Shown here one piece after another: positions 33,071 to 45,589 of a DNA stretch of 64,000 nt (position 1 is its first letter; each line of letters begins with the position of its first letter). This DNA comes from Anaeramoeba flamelloides (Eukaryota; Metamonada; Anaeramoebidae), in assembly GCA_027625915.1 (NCBI GenBank), contig JANTQA010000015.1, positions 10,073,001 to 10,137,000 on the forward strand, in the 5' to 3' direction. Position numbers and translations under genes: made by a program. Below the pieces are notes generated by a model. That model saw only the letters and a program-made list of their open reading frames with translations. It did not search any database and was not told the DNA's origin.

Positions 33071-34756
33071 ATTTTAAAAGTTTTTTTTTTGTTCCAAGAC
33101 AGAATTTAATCATAATTCTTGGATATCGAAAGTATCAGAAAATATTATGCTTAACTGATTCCCTTTAAAATATTATGTTTTCTTAGGGGGTAGTAACTCT
33201 TATTTATTGTTTTCCCCAAAGGAAATAGAGTAATTACTTTCACAAGGATAAAATTAAACCCGAAATTCAACTTCATTTATCAACTTTAATGAGATGAATT
33301 ATCATTTTTAGAAGACTTCTTTTTTTCAGCTTAAATTTTCAGTCAAAAGATCTGATCCTTTTTTTCTTGTATTTTTGGGATCAAACTAGAAAAAGAAAAC
33401 TTTTCAAAAAACTTTTATTTTGAAGAAACCTCACTTTTAGTTATTTCTGAGAGTTTGTATGAACAAATAAGATGGGGCTTTTAATCTTATTATAAAAATA
33501 CAATAAAAATAAATCAACTATTAAATCCTTAAAGATCTAAAAAAATTGATCTTCTTTTTGATTCACAAATATTTATAAAATTTCTTGAAATTTAAAAGAT
33601 TAGGGCGTTATTTCTTTTTAAATAGTCAAGAATATAAACAAGGAACTGCCATCCATTAAAATAGGTTATTTGAAAATATATATTTTTATTTTTTGATTAG
33701 AGTTATTAATTTAAATTCGTTTTATTTGTTTTAAAAACATTAAAAAAATTGTAAAAAAAAAAAATTAAAAACCACTAACATTTTAAATCTTGCGTTTATT
33801 CATTACTCACTAAAATAATTAAGATTTGGTTAATAACCATTGAATAAAAATAATCAAATTAAATCACATTTCTTTTAATTATTAGTTGAATTTTCCAGGT
33901 TTTAAAAAAGTATTTCAGGAGAATTTTGAATTTTTTTATTTGGTTTTTTTCTTGAATTTTTTTATTTAGAAAAAAGAAAAAATTGATTCAAACTGTTTCT
34001 TTGAATCAACAAAAGAATATATTTTAATAAATTTCCAAAATAATTATTGTAATTTTTTTGAAATTTCATAGATTTTTAAACTGGGTTTTTATAGCGAACT
34101 TAGAGATTTAATTTTTTAAAAGTATATTTTTATACACTTCCTTTACAAATACTAAGATTTCAATCTTGGTTCAAAGAATAGAATTTTTTTTTGTGAAGAA
34201 TTTGGAAAAATGTTGAATTTTGAACTTTTCAAAAAATGAGAAAAATGGATAACTTTTCAAAAAAATAACACATTTCTGAAAATAGCATTAAAAGTCAGTT
34301 TGATTTTTGTTGTGATCAGACTTCTACTACATTTTTCAATTTCAAGATGGGGTAAATTTTTTTTGAATTTGCTATTAAATTTACTATAAGATTTTTTTTT
34401 AAAAGTTTACTAGTCCCTTAAGTAAAAAAAACAAAGACAAATTTCCGAATTCGGTATTGGCTTCCAAAGAAACCTCATGATAATAATTGTTCTTTGGAAG
34501 AACTTGAGTTTACGAAATTTTTGAACACTTGAGAACAATTTACAAAGCTACTCACTTTTGTAACGCTTTAAAATTTAGAAGTGTTTAAAAGTCTTTGAAA
34601 CGATTGTAAATAGCTTGTAAGTATTTGAAATATTGAAAAGGCCCAAAGATTGACAAAATCCATGTGATTATTGGTTGTGAGCAAAGTTTTCAAATTATCA
34701 TTTTTTTTTTATATCATATTTTTGCTTTTTTTTTTTATTTTATTGTTTAAAATCAA

Positions 34757-37700
34757 ATGGCTCGTTATCGAATTCCATCCTATACCGATTCAACACAAAA
34801 TCAAAACATAAATACGAACACTAACACTAACACATTTAACGAAAGTGTTAATTCTCAACAAGGCCAACAAATGCAACCTAACATCTCATTAAATTCAACA
34901 GTCAAATCAAAATTAAATAAATTATTACCAGAAGGTTTGGATCTATTTCTCTTGTCTTTTTCTTTTTCTTTTTCTTTTTGAATTCCTCAAAAACCAATTC
35001 TCGATAGATCTCAAAACAACTTTTGTACTCTCAAAATAATGAATTCACTCAACCTGAACGATCAATTTAATATCCAATAATTTTTTCTTGTTCAAAAAAC
35101 AAAAAAAATAAAAAAATAGATATTTAAATTTGCTGTGATCGTATATACCTCTTTTCTAAATTAACGACAAAGAAATTTCAATAAATTGTATTTCATTTAA
35201 CTCTCTCAGATGAAAATTTAATAAAAAAAAAAAAAATGAATTTTCCTCTTCATAAAAAGTAAAAAAAATATATACCCTTTAAAAATTTCGTTTCTATAAC
35301 ATTAATAAACGCTAAACCATTAAAAAAATTTTTTTTACCTATGACCTCTCACAACAAAACAAACAAACAAAAAAAAAAAAAAAAATAAAAAAAAAAAAAA
35401 AAAAAAAAAACAAAAAACAACAACTTTTCAAAAAGATTATGAAAAATTGTCAGCACCAAAAAAATATATTGACACAAACTTTTCGATATTTCCAGGTTCA
35501 CCAGGTTTGTCGCTTCAAACAAAGGCACCGATGTGTGTCCTTGTTGAGCCATTTGCAGAAAAAAAGCAAGGCTCAGAATTGGGAGAAGTGCCTGTGATCG
35601 ATCTGTTTAAAAAGCAAAACTGCCTGCGTTGCTCTTCATGCAGCGCGTACATCTCAAGTTTTTGTGAGTTCATTGATCAGGGGAGGGTCTGGGTCTGTGC
35701 GATGTGTGAAAAATTAAACACGTTACCGCTGTGGTATTATAGCCCGTTACTGACGAATGGCAAAAGGGAGGACATCGAAGAACGATCCGAATTGAACTCT
35801 GGTGTCTATGAGTTTGTTGCTGTTAACCAGTTTATGAACCGCGATCCCGTTGCGCCCTTGTACCTATTTGTGATCGACGTGACGCGGGAGTCGATCAAAT
35901 CAGGAAGGCTCGTCAGCATGGCAAGGCAATTGCGCACGATCTTAGAAAACGAAGAACTGCCCGGACACAGCCTTGCAAGAATTGGGTTTTTAACCTTCGA
36001 CTCAACAGTGCACGTCTGGTCCTTTAACCCCGAAAACGAAAAGCCACACATGTTTACCTTATCAGATTTTGGTGACTGCTATTTGCCCTGCCCATCAAGG
36101 TATTTGTTGATCAACCCAAAAAAGCAAATGGAGATGGCCTTTCAATTTTTGGATTCCTTGCCAGAAATGTTTGACAAGCCACAAAACCAAAATTTGGAAA
36201 ATAACATCAAGTCCCCTCAAGAAGAAGACTCCGCACTTTCTCTCGCCTTACAAATTGCCTATTTATTAATGTCCCCAACCGGCGGCAAATTATTTTTAAC
36301 AGTCGCCTCAAGGCCTTCACTTGGGAAATTTGCATTGTCTGAAAGATACAAATCCAAAAAAAGATCCAGTAAACAAAATAACGAACAACAATCAACACAT
36401 AACAAATTATCAACTTTGTTGGCACCCGTGAAGGATGATCAAGTTGGTAACGCATATCGCGACATGGCCGTGAATTTTAATAATAAGCAAATCTCGGTTG
36501 ATATTTTTTTCTTCCCCAAAAACTATCTTGATGTTGCAACAATTGGTTCTCTCGCTAGATACACAGGCGGCGAAATGTTTTTTTATCGTGATTATGATCA
36601 AAGAAATGGGGCTGGTAGGGCATTTGAAAAGGATTTTGCCTATGCTTTGAAAAGATACACTTCTTGGGAGACTGTAATGAGATCGAGGGTTTCACAAGAA
36701 TATAAAATTACAAGATTTTTTGGCAATCATATGATTTCCTCCAATCAATTAATTCGCTCACCAACTATTTCACCCGATGACTCCTTTCTTTTAAAAGTTG
36801 ATATGAAAGGCACCTCTATTAGTGACAGACCCTTTTTAACACAATTTGCCGTAGTGTAAGTTTATTTTTTTTTTTAATTTCCAAATTTATTAAACCAATT
36901 CCCTTTTACTTTTTCTTTTTTTAAAGATCAATTTACGTTTTCATAAAAAACCATTATTTCTAATTGTTTTATTTTTTGATACTTTTGAAAATTCAATTGT
37001 CAATAGATCAATTTTATGAAGAGAAATATAAAATTGCTCATTTTAATAAATTACTAATAATATTGAAAGATATTTCAGACCTTGTCTTTGTTGATTATTT
37101 AATTTATAAATATAAGCTAGGTCAAGAATATTTATCAGTGAACCAATTTCATTAATTCACTCTGAAAATTAAATTGTCAAATAATAAAATAAAATAAATG
37201 AAATTTAAAAGATAAATTGTCATATCCTGCAAAAAAAATTTGTGATCTATAAACTTATTAAATTATAAATAATTTATCAAAAATAAAATAAATGTCTAGA
37301 AAACGCCACTTTTTTAGAAATGATTACACAGGACTTTCATTTTGAAATCACCACAAAAAAATTATTTTACAACAAAAATAACAAAATAAAAATTAACCAT
37401 TTGAGAAAAAAAGTTAAACATGGTTTTTAATTGGTAACATTAATGGAATCACAGAAACCTGAAAACGAAAAGTAAAATCAATAAATAAAAGAAGAAATAA
37501 ATATTAAATATAGATATGGAGGATTCAACCAATATCAATTTTTTTAATACTTTCTTTTTGTAAGGGTTTTTCTTTGATTGATAAATTATGAAAAAATTGT
37601 TGGAAAAAATTGAATATTTTTGAGAGATCTCCACAACCACTCAAACAATTTTGAGAATAAAGCAGATTTAAATTGTATTTGTTGATTTGATTGAAAATAA

Positions 37701-40700
37701 TATAATGGATTATTATTTGAAGTGAATTGATTTCTTCTTTTATTTATTGATTTTACTTTTAGTTTTCAGGTACTGTTAATGTTCACAATTAAAAACCATG
37801 TTTAACTTTTTTTTCCGAACGGTAATTTGTTTAATAATTTGCAACAAAAAAATTTTACCATTGTTCCATTTTTTTTTTTTTGTTGTTTTTTTTTTATGGT
37901 AAAATTAACTTTTTAATTTTTTTTCGATTTTTCTTGAAGCGTAATTCATTTGCAAATTTTTTTTTTTATTGCAAAATAGATAGTCGCTTGGTAAAAAACT
38001 TGTTATTCTATGGCAATAAAAGTAAAATTGATTGTAGAGAAATCATATTGATTTCTATTGGGATTTTTCTTTGGATCTACTACAGTAGACCAAAATGAAC
38101 ACTGTTGTTTTTCTCAATTGGTGTACTTAGAATTTGAGTTTTTAATTTTTAAGAAAATCTATTGATTTATTAGTTTTATTTCAGACCGATACCAACAATT
38201 TTTTGATGTATATTATTCTACTTATTTCTTATTTCGTCATTCAAAGGGTAAATTTTAAAAAAATAATTGAGTTTTGAAAAAAATGTTGGGCACTTTGACA
38301 CAAACAAAGTTTATTATTTTGATTAACAATAAAGTTAATTCTTGATAATGGTGTAACGAATATTTTTCGTTTTATGTTTGAAATCTTTGATTTTGAAAGA
38401 AAATTTTTTATTTCAAGAGTGTTTATTTTTTTATTATTAATATTTCAATTCTAATCCCAACAAATAAAACTAGTAGAAGTGTAGATGGTTAAATAAATAA
38501 AAATTTGCACTTTTGTTAATTTTATTGACTACAGAAGATTAAAATATTAAAATTAAAATTTTAACTTTGAAAAAAATTTAATGATCGAAACTATTTCGAA
38601 AAAAGTTTGGCAAATTTATTTTAGGATACCTTTATTAAACTTAATTCTAATGGAAATATTACACTTTAAATATCCTAAATTGCTATTAATCATTAATTGA
38701 TTGTTTATAATAATTCAATTTGCTTATCTGTAAGACAGTACTTTAATTAAAGATAAACTAAAATTTTCTAATCTAAATTTTATATGTGATATTTTTTAGG
38801 TTGAAAACTGGGTGTTTATTATTTTTTTTTTTGAGCAGAAAAAATTTTTCATAACTGTTCAAATCTTGATAGAATTTCTAACAAAAGGGAAAACTTATAA
38901 CAGTATATTTTATTGTTTAAAAACATATTTTTAACCCTTACCATATTGTCCTTTTTTTATTGAAATTGTACTTCCCTCGTTTTATTCACACAAAAGGGTG
39001 TAAATTTTTTTTCATTTTTACAAAATATTTTGATTAACAGATTTTAAAATACAAATCCAATAGATACTGATTTAATTAATAGTAATATTCATCTTAATTT
39101 TATGCCACCAATTTATGAAAAAGAATAATTTCAAAGAGAATATTATATGAAAAAAAATGTTACGTTTTTTTGGAAATATATTAAATTATTTTTAATTCTA
39201 CTTTTCTAATGAATCAACTATTAATGATTATCTGGCTATTATTGTTTGTTTATAAAAACTATATTATTGAAACTGAAATATTTATTAAATTTTAAGAAAA
39301 AAATTAATATTTTAATTTCAAAATTCCTCTTTCAAATTGAAAAAAAAATGCAAAACAAATTGTAATGAATGGAATTATAAGAAATATATTTAACTCATCA
39401 CTACTAATCATTTTGAATTTTCATTGTTATCTTTAAATATTTATTTTATTTCTTTTTTTTTAAAAAAAAACAAAGAAAAGGTTTTCATCATAAAATGAGA
39501 TGATGAAAACTCATTATTTTGTAAACAATGGAGATTTTCATTAAATAAAAATCTCGGCTCTTCTTAAGAATCGAAATAATAATACAAATATTAAATATTT
39601 ATCAATTATTTAAAGGATATTCCATTTTTATTTGGTTTATTGGTTTCAATCCCAAAAAAAAAAAAAATAATAACAATTTAAAAAGTACTAATAAAGTGCT
39701 TCTATAAAAAACAACAAAACTGATTTTTAGTTAAATATACTTTTTGAAAAAAATAATTTTATTTTTAGGAAAACTTAAACCAAATCAGATTTTATTTTTT
39801 TTTTTTTAACTAACAAACCACTTATTAATGTTTAGTAAGTAATTTCCATAATGTACAATGATAATAATATTCATCCTTTAAGTGTGTAACCGTACTTAAA
39901 ATCCACAGAATTAATCAAATAAAAATTACAACAAAATTCAAAACATTAAAAATATTTATTAAATTTTATTTTGCTTATTGTTTTAAAAAAAACAAAAAAT
40001 TTTAAATATGATTTTTTTAAAAATAGTTATACAACATCAAATCAACAAAGAAGAGTTCGTGTAATAACTTCAGCAATACCAACATCTGTATCATTGGTAA
40101 ACATTCTAGCGTCACTTAATACTGAAATACTATACAACTATCAAGTTCGTAAATCAATTGATCTTGGGCTCTCAGAATCATTAGGCAAAGTTCGAGAAGA
40201 AGTCATAAATGACTGTATTAACATATTAAAAAGATTTTTTTCTCTTGAAGAAGGAAAATCCTATTTATCTCAATCCATAGAAAATGGGGGAGAAACTTTA
40301 ATTTTACCAAACTCTTTAAGTCTGTTACCTCTTTTCACGTTAAGTTTAATTAAAAATTCAATGTTTACTGACACACCAAAAATTGATCTTGACGAGCGTG
40401 CTTACAAATTTTTGCAATATCGATCGCGTTCATATCACGAAACCACATCATTATTATGCCCCCATTTCTATAGAATAGATCAACTAAATCCAAATTCTAA
40501 CCAGCCACAATTCCCGAACCGATTATCCTTAACTCTTCAAAATTTGTCAACAGACGGAATTTTTTTGCTTGCCAACGGAATTGAAATTTATATTTATATT
40601 GGCGAACAAGCCAAAGAACAACTATTGAATCAATTATTTGGAATCGAAGATATATTTAACGTGCCCTCACAAGCTTTATTTGTACCAAAACTTCAAAATA

Positions 40701-40906
40701 AATACAATAAATTAATAAGGCAATTCATTGACACCTTAAATAATGCATTTTCAAGAAATATGATCGTCAGAATAATCAAACAAGGCGACTACAATCAAGA
40801 TATTATCACACGCTGGTTAGTAGAAGATAAAACTCAAAGCTATCCCTCAATCCACCAATTTAACCAAAATTTATTGCTGAGAGTTCGAAGAACCGTCAAT
40901 TATTAA
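34757..40906 (+). CDS. SEC24: COPII coat protein Sec24 (3 exons)
   Basis: Cargo-binding subunit of the COPII coat that buds vesicles from the ER. Inferred exons are 34757-34934, 35436-36855 and 40027-40906 (825 residues); an alternative acceptor at 35453 would remove six residues in frame. Exon 1 is a short Asn/Thr/Gln-rich leader, shorter than the usual Sec24 N-terminus. Exon 2 holds the zinc finger (CLRC ... CAMC, about residues 122-150), the trunk (LYLFVIDVTRESI, IGFLTFDSTVHVW, LMSPTGGK) and the start of the beta-sandwich. Exon 3 continues with RRVRVITSAIP, helical segment LLPLFTLSLIKN and the gelsolin-like domain (FYRIDQL ... LSTDGIFLLANGIEIYIYIG ... LVEDKTQSY). Intron 2 (3,171 bp, GTAAGT...AATAG) joins a V codon in phase, restoring a family-typical strand. 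Splice sites are inferred by conservation. Confidence 0.93.
37405..37825. repeat. Family T element, copy 2, in Sec24 intron 2
   Basis: The ends are good inverted repeats: AAAAAAAGTTAAACATGG then TTTTTAATTGGTAACATTAA on the left, and CCATGTTTAACTTTTTTT preceded by TTAATGTTCACAATTAAAAA on the right. The length is about 420 bases with no coding capacity. It aligns with copies at 31425-31815 and 42050-42935. Its arms are less decayed than those of copy 1. Confidence 0.7.
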
Positions 40907-41631
40907 AATAAATAATTTTTTTTTTTGATATTTTATTTATTTTTTTTTTTTTTCAATTAATTTTGAAAATTACAAGTTAAACAATTGATTTAATATATTT
41001 AAAAGATATTCTTTCAATAAAATTTCTTTTCTTTATTTTTGTATTATTTTTATTAATATACTACAAATTTTTTTTTATTAAGAAAAAACTAATAAAATAT
41101 TTAAAACTCTTAGAATTAGAATACATATGATAGTTGAAATTAAAGTTTTCTCAGTATGAAGTTTTGTTTCATTTTGTACCTAAAAAGTAAGTAATATTGA
41201 CTTCAATGATTTGTTTTACCTATTTCCCTCATTGTTTACCTTTAATCCTTGGGATATCAATCAGTACTGAAATTAATTTTCTTTTCTTTCATTTTAGTGC
41301 TAATATATCAATTAATCTTTAATTATTGAGAAATCAAATAAAAATAGAAAATTATCGCAAAATAAAGTATTATTCATGTCCCCTCAATATCGCTACTCCA
41401 AAGATGGATTCAAAAAAAGATAATTGAACCAGATTTGTCGAGAACATATATAAATTTTTTCAATGATAATTATTACAACTGTTTTTGACAAATTCCTTAA
41501 TTTGAAAGATCTCTACATTCTCTCAAATTAAGATTTAATTGCCAAACAAAAATACCTTTTTAAAAAAAAAACTTGAAGTGACTAGATTTTTTTGAACAAT
41601 AACTTTTTGAAAATTTTGTATAAAAAAACCT

Positions 41632-41862
41632 ACTATTTGTTGCAACATAAATGAAACAAACTTTTCATTCGGCTTTCCAAAAACGATTTTTTAATCAAAC
41701 AACATTTCAAATTTTTAATTCTGAAAAGATGCTTCAATAATTAATTTCCATTTTTTAGAATTGGTAACTTTGAAGATTTATTTTAATTCTTGAGAGGTGT
41801 GTTTTTTTTTGGAAAGCTATGTGAAAATTTTAATCTTTTTATTTTACAATTAATTTTGACAA
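41632..41862. repeat. Family K near-palindromic MITE, copy 3
   Basis: It starts TACTATTTGTTGCAACATAA. The left arm CTTTTCATTCGGCTTTCCAAAA is mirrored on the right by TTTGGAAAGCTATGTGAAAATTTT (about 41811-41834). The centre GAAGATTTATTTTAATTCTTG is shared with copies 1, 2 and 4. Confidence 0.6.
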
Positions 41863-42049
41863 TAATGATTTAATTCACTTTTTTTAAAATTAATGATGAG
41901 TAACTAAAATATTTATTAGTATAGCAATAAAATGGAGATTATCTCAATACCAAGAACTTTTTAAGCTTTTAAAGGGAAAATTCGAAATATCTTTCAAGAA
42001 GAAAGACCATAAAAAATTCAAAAAGATCCTAATCTTAATGAAAAAAATG

Positions 42050-42935
42050 AAACAGGGAAAAAAAGTTTAAAAAAATTTTTCTTTGTGAAAATTCCTGAAA
42101 AAAAAAAAAGTTAAAGAAATTTATAGAAGAAACAAAACAACAACAAAGAATCATCCATTATATTGTTTTCAATCTATCCAATAAGTATAATTTAAATCTA
42201 CTTTGATTTTTAGAGATCTTCTATGTAGTTTTAGAGATCTTCAAAAAGAGCCATTTTTTCACCATTTTTTTAATAATAGATCAATCCACCAAAGCCCATG
42301 CCAAAAGACAGTCTGAAAACACTGTCATTGTGGTGAGTCCTCCATTTTGCCTTTAATCATTTATTTTTTCTTTAATTCATTGATCTTACTGTTGACAAAA
42401 TAATGTATTTAGCAAAGATTAACCACTGTTTCAAAATATAAAGTATGTTTTTTTGTTATAGAAGAATTAAGCAACAACCGATCAAAGAAACTGAAATTAA
42501 ACAAAAGTAAATATTGTGTTGATTTCTTAAAGTTCCATTATTTTTAGAGAAATGCTAAAAATATAAGGATCAAATTCGAAAATTTATCTCAAAAAATAGA
42601 GTTAATTCAGATAATTTTTAATCATAAAAAAAAAAAAAATTCAAAAAAAATGCGAAAAATACAAAAAATTTTTAAACAAATTACATTCATAATTTAAAAT
42701 TTATTTAAATATCAAGGAATTGACCTTTACTTTCAAAATTGATTTGTACTCAAGTATTCTATTGGGTAGGGAATTTGGTTTTACTTGGAAAAAGAAGAAA
42801 AAAAAGCTCAGATTATATTTTTGAACACAGATTATCTTCGTTCGATCTACACATTCTTTTGATCACTGTAGTTTTCATTTTCAATCAGTTTTCACAATTA
42901 AAAACCATTTTTCGCTTTTTTTCCTAAATGCGTAA
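42050..42935 (-). repeat. Family T element, copy 3, split by a B2 insertion
   Basis: Read on the minus strand from 42935, the terminal sequence GGAAAAAAAGCG then AAAAATGGTTTTTAATTG matches the family T end. After the inserted B2 element (42389-42868) the alignment resumes with AAAATGGAGGACTCA (about 42345), matching ATATGGAGGATTCA of copy 2, and ends around AATTTAAATC (about 42190). The nesting dates B2 after T. Confidence 0.55.
42389..42868. mobile_element. Family B2 Tc1/mariner-like element, copy 2
   Basis: A 480-base element flanked by TA (42387-42388, 42869-42870) and inserted in a family T copy. The ends are CTGTTGACAAAATAATGTAT on the left and CAGTGATCAAAAGAATGTGT on the reversed right, followed on both sides by TGTTTCAAAATATAA-type sequence, so inverted repeats run about 55 bases. 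No coding capacity. Confidence 0.75.
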
Positions 42936-43529
42936 AAAAAATACCCTCATTTAATAAGAAATAACTAATTAAAGTTTGATCAAAAGTCATTATTCAAGAC
43001 AAATTTTGTGTCTAACTGAGTCAATGATCCATACTTGGTTTTTTAAAATATTAATTAAAAAATTATGGAGAGTTGAATGGAAATTCAGAAAAAATTTTTA
43101 TTTCCGAAAAAAATCTCTTAAATTTTTTCAGAATATTATTTTAATTGATTTTTTCACTCAACAAAGAGACAATGATCAAATACTCAACACTTTTTAAAGA
43201 TTCGAAATTTTAGTCTATTTGCCATTCATTAAACTAAAAATTAAATAAAGAGAAAAGGGTTCCAACATTTACAATAAAAAAAAAAATAAAGTGTATTTTG
43301 TTTTGAAAAAAATTGAGAAATCCATTTTTTCTTTGTTATAAAAAGTAGTTAATCTCGTTTTGATCAACACTTTTTATTGAAAGTTCTTTTTTTGAGCTTT
43401 TATTTGAAACAAAACTTGAAGGGTTTGTGTCTCAAAAAAATAAAAAACAATTCCACAAGAGGATCAAAAGATAAATACAAAAAAACTACCAAAAACAAAA
43501 AAAAACCCTTTTTTAGGTTATTTATCTTT

Positions 43530-44963
43530 ATGGAGCGTCAGTGTTCAAATCCAAATTGCCAAACAGCAACCACACCAAGCTGGAGAAGGATCAAAGGGCA
43601 GCTATTTTGTAATGCGTGTGCGATTTATTCACGAAGGCACCAAGGGAAATTAAGACCGAAAAGGAAATTGAAAACCCAAAAAAAAAGTTTACCAAAACAA
43701 AGGCAGACGAATAAGAAAACGAAGAACACAAGAAAAAGATTAAACCAACGAATTTTAATTACCAACACTTCAAAAAAACACACCAAGGGAAATAATTTTG
43801 CAAAACAGAGAAAATTATTGAAGAAAAAATCTTCTCCCAAAACGATCTTAAAGAAAAACCGAATTCCAAATTATACAATCATTAACCAAACACTACCACA
43901 AAACCAAAAACAGCAAAGTCAACGACTTCTTAAAACAATCAAATTGAAACAAAAAAAACAGCAATACAACAAAGAAAAGGAAAAGGAAAAGGAAAAGGAA
44001 AAAGGAAAAGGAAAGGAAACAGAAACGAACCATAAGCAACAAAATTCGAAAAACGAGAAGAATTTATTTTCTTCACTCTTAAATTATTCGTTTCCGAATT
44101 ATTCTTCACAAATAAATAACTCTTCAAAAGGTGTTGATCAAATTCAAAACAAAGATGAAGACAATGAGAAAATAAAATCTTCTTATTGTGGAAAAAAGCT
44201 TCCTGATTTTTTATTAAAAAATTCTAATGTACAATTCCAAATACCAACACAAACACTAACACAAATACCAACACATAAGCAACAGAAACCAGCCCAAATC
44301 ACACAAACCAGTCAACAAAATAACTTTTTTAGTCGTAATTTTAATCAAAATATATTTCCAAGCAATAATTCAAATATTCTGAACAACACGAATTACAAGG
44401 ACGATTCTCTGAATATTAACCAAAATAATTTTTGTTTCAAAAATGGTAATGATCACTCTAAGCAAAATAAAAATAAAAACCAAAATAAACCCCAAAATGG
44501 ATTTGAAAACTTTGAGTGCAAAAGAAAAGAAAATATTAACTCAAACTCGATCGTCTATTCAAAATCTGATCAAAAATCGGAGAGAAAAATAGGGAAAGAA
44601 TCTAAACCAAACCAAGAATCCAAAAATGAAACAGAACAAGAGAAAAACGCCCAAGATCAAGAAGAATTTAAGGAAATACCTCGAAAAATGTGTGTAACGA
44701 CTTTACAAGCAGGTGATTGTGTTGGTTTGTTGTTAAGAGACGGAGACGAAGTTTTTGCAATCATAAGGAAATTTGTAAAGGAAAAAGGCGAAAACGGTTA
44801 TAGATACTGTAAAGTAACCTGGCTTGTTCCAAAAAATGACATCCAAAATACCAGAATTAGTCCAACAAATTTATCACGAAACCATTTCTTTATTGGACTC
44901 GACGAGCCCCTTCCACAATCACTTCAAAGTATCACTCGGAAACTTAATTTCCGAGTCTTGTAA
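43530..44963 (+). CDS. GATAD1-like protein: GATA-type finger plus BAH-like C-terminal domain
   Basis: The ATG at 43530 begins right before the finger; the frame extends upstream only from a TTG. The protein has 477 residues. The finger is C5-x4-C10-x16-C27-x2-C30 with TPSWRR and LFCNACAIYSRRH, typical GATA residues but with four instead of two residues between the first cysteines. The middle is Lys/Gln/Asn-rich with a KEKEKEK tract. Residues about 385-475 (LQAGDCVGLLLRDGDEVFAI, then CKVTWLVP, then FFIGLDEPLPQSLQSI) match the C-terminal domain of animal GATAD1 as I recall it (GDVVSV..YYAQIRGF..ALTWLIP..YI.GPEEDLPRKME). GATAD1 is known as part of a H3K4me3-associated complex with KDM5A and EMSY; a chromatin role here is inferred. 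The GATA-like finger alone would fit a plain GATA factor; the C-terminal domain decides the call. Confidence 0.75.
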   Translation: MERQCSNPNCQTATTPSWRRIKGQLFCNACAIYSRRHQGKLRPKRKLKTQKKSLPKQRQTNKKTKNTRKRLNQRILITNTSKKHTKGNNFAKQRKLLKKKSSPKTILKKNRIPNYTIINQTLPQNQKQQSQRLLKTIKLKQKKQQYNKEKEKEKEKEKGKGKETETNHKQQNSKNEKNLFSSLLNYSFPNYSSQINNSSKGVDQIQNKDEDNEKIKSSYCGKKLPDFLLKNSNVQFQIPTQTLTQIPTHKQQKPAQITQTSQQNNFFSRNFNQNIFPSNNSNILNNTNYKDDSLNINQNNFCFKNGNDHSKQNKNKNQNKPQNGFENFECKRKENINSNSIVYSKSDQKSERKIGKESKPNQESKNETEQEKNAQDQEEFKEIPRKMCVTTLQAGDCVGLLLRDGDEVFAIIRKFVKEKGENGYRYCKVTWLVPKNDIQNTRISPTNLSRNHFFIGLDEPLPQSLQSITRKLNFRVL

Positions 44964-45589
44964 AATTTGTCAGTTGATTGAAATCAACAAACAATTAAAA
45001 CTACAAAAAAAAAAAAATATTGATTTCCTAACAAAAAAACTTAAATTGTTTCATTTTTTCGTGCCTTATTTTCTTTTTTGTTTTAAATGAAAATTGTGCA
45101 CACCAAACTATCACACTATCACTCTTTTATACAAACCTCCTAGATTTATTCCCTTTATGACAAATTTTATTGTATATTCTTCAACATTCTTTCTTGAATA
45201 CTGTTTAAAATAATTATTATTTTTTTATGATATAATCAAATTTATTTTTAATTTTTTGATTTTTTCATTGTCTTGACTTAAATTTAAACATTTTTTTTTT
45301 TCTTTTATTTGGTATTATTGAATCATTTATGAATATTTTATTTTCACATTATTAAAATTGTGAAATTCTTCAATAAAATTTTCTGGGTACTAAATGAGCT
45401 TATCCTTAGTTCAGTCTCAGATCACTATTTTGTAATTTTTTCATAATTAAAATAGTTTTAAATAAATTTATCAAGAAGTTCCCAAAATATCTTTTCGACA
45501 TATAATTTTTAGATTTCATTTGTAATAATGTTATAAAACCTATTTTGATAATCTAAATTGTTGAAATTTTCCTATATCTATATATTAAT

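Larger units (their letters stand above)
20212..34756. other. 14.5 kb gene-free region
   Basis: No convincing gene was found on either strand. The only longer open frames are antisense Phe/Leu-rich readings or have no recognisable domain (for example 27798-28010 plus and 21633-21827 minus). The region is a dense mosaic of small elements listed separately. Between them, 21204-23280, 26476-27044, 27269-29342 and 33071-34756 hold A/T-rich sequence in which I recognise no feature, except a single CAGTGTTACCCGTGG-like end near 26054-26070 resembling the element at 20722. The final ~200 bases should contain the Sec24 promoter; no motif stands out. Confidence 0.45.
40907..43529. other. Intergenic region between Sec24 and GATA-finger gene
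   Basis: It contains family K copy 3 (41632-41862) and a family T copy (about 42050-42935) interrupted by a family B2 element (42389-42868). The stretches 40907-41631 and 42936-43529 show no feature apart from the expected 3' flank of Sec24 and the 5' flank of the next gene. A frame that reads back from the GATA gene to 43377 begins at TTG and is treated as leader. Confidence 0.5.

Noticed and set aside
34935-35453. Choosing CAG at 35451-35453 as the only Sec24 exon 2 acceptor
   Set aside because: AAAAAG at 35435 is equally in phase; the difference is six residues and cannot be settled from the sequence.
35447-36859. Sec24 exon 2 as a free-standing gene
   Set aside because: It has no ATG at its start and ends at a GTAAGT donor; exons 1 and 3 complete the protein in phase.
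36964-37155. 63-residue plus-strand frame in Sec24 intron 2
   Set aside because: Non-ATG start, no domain, and it lies within a well-supported intron.
43377-43529. Upstream extension of the GATAD1-like frame by 51 residues
   Set aside because: It begins at TTG, is compositionally leader-like, and the ATG at 43530 sits directly before the finger.
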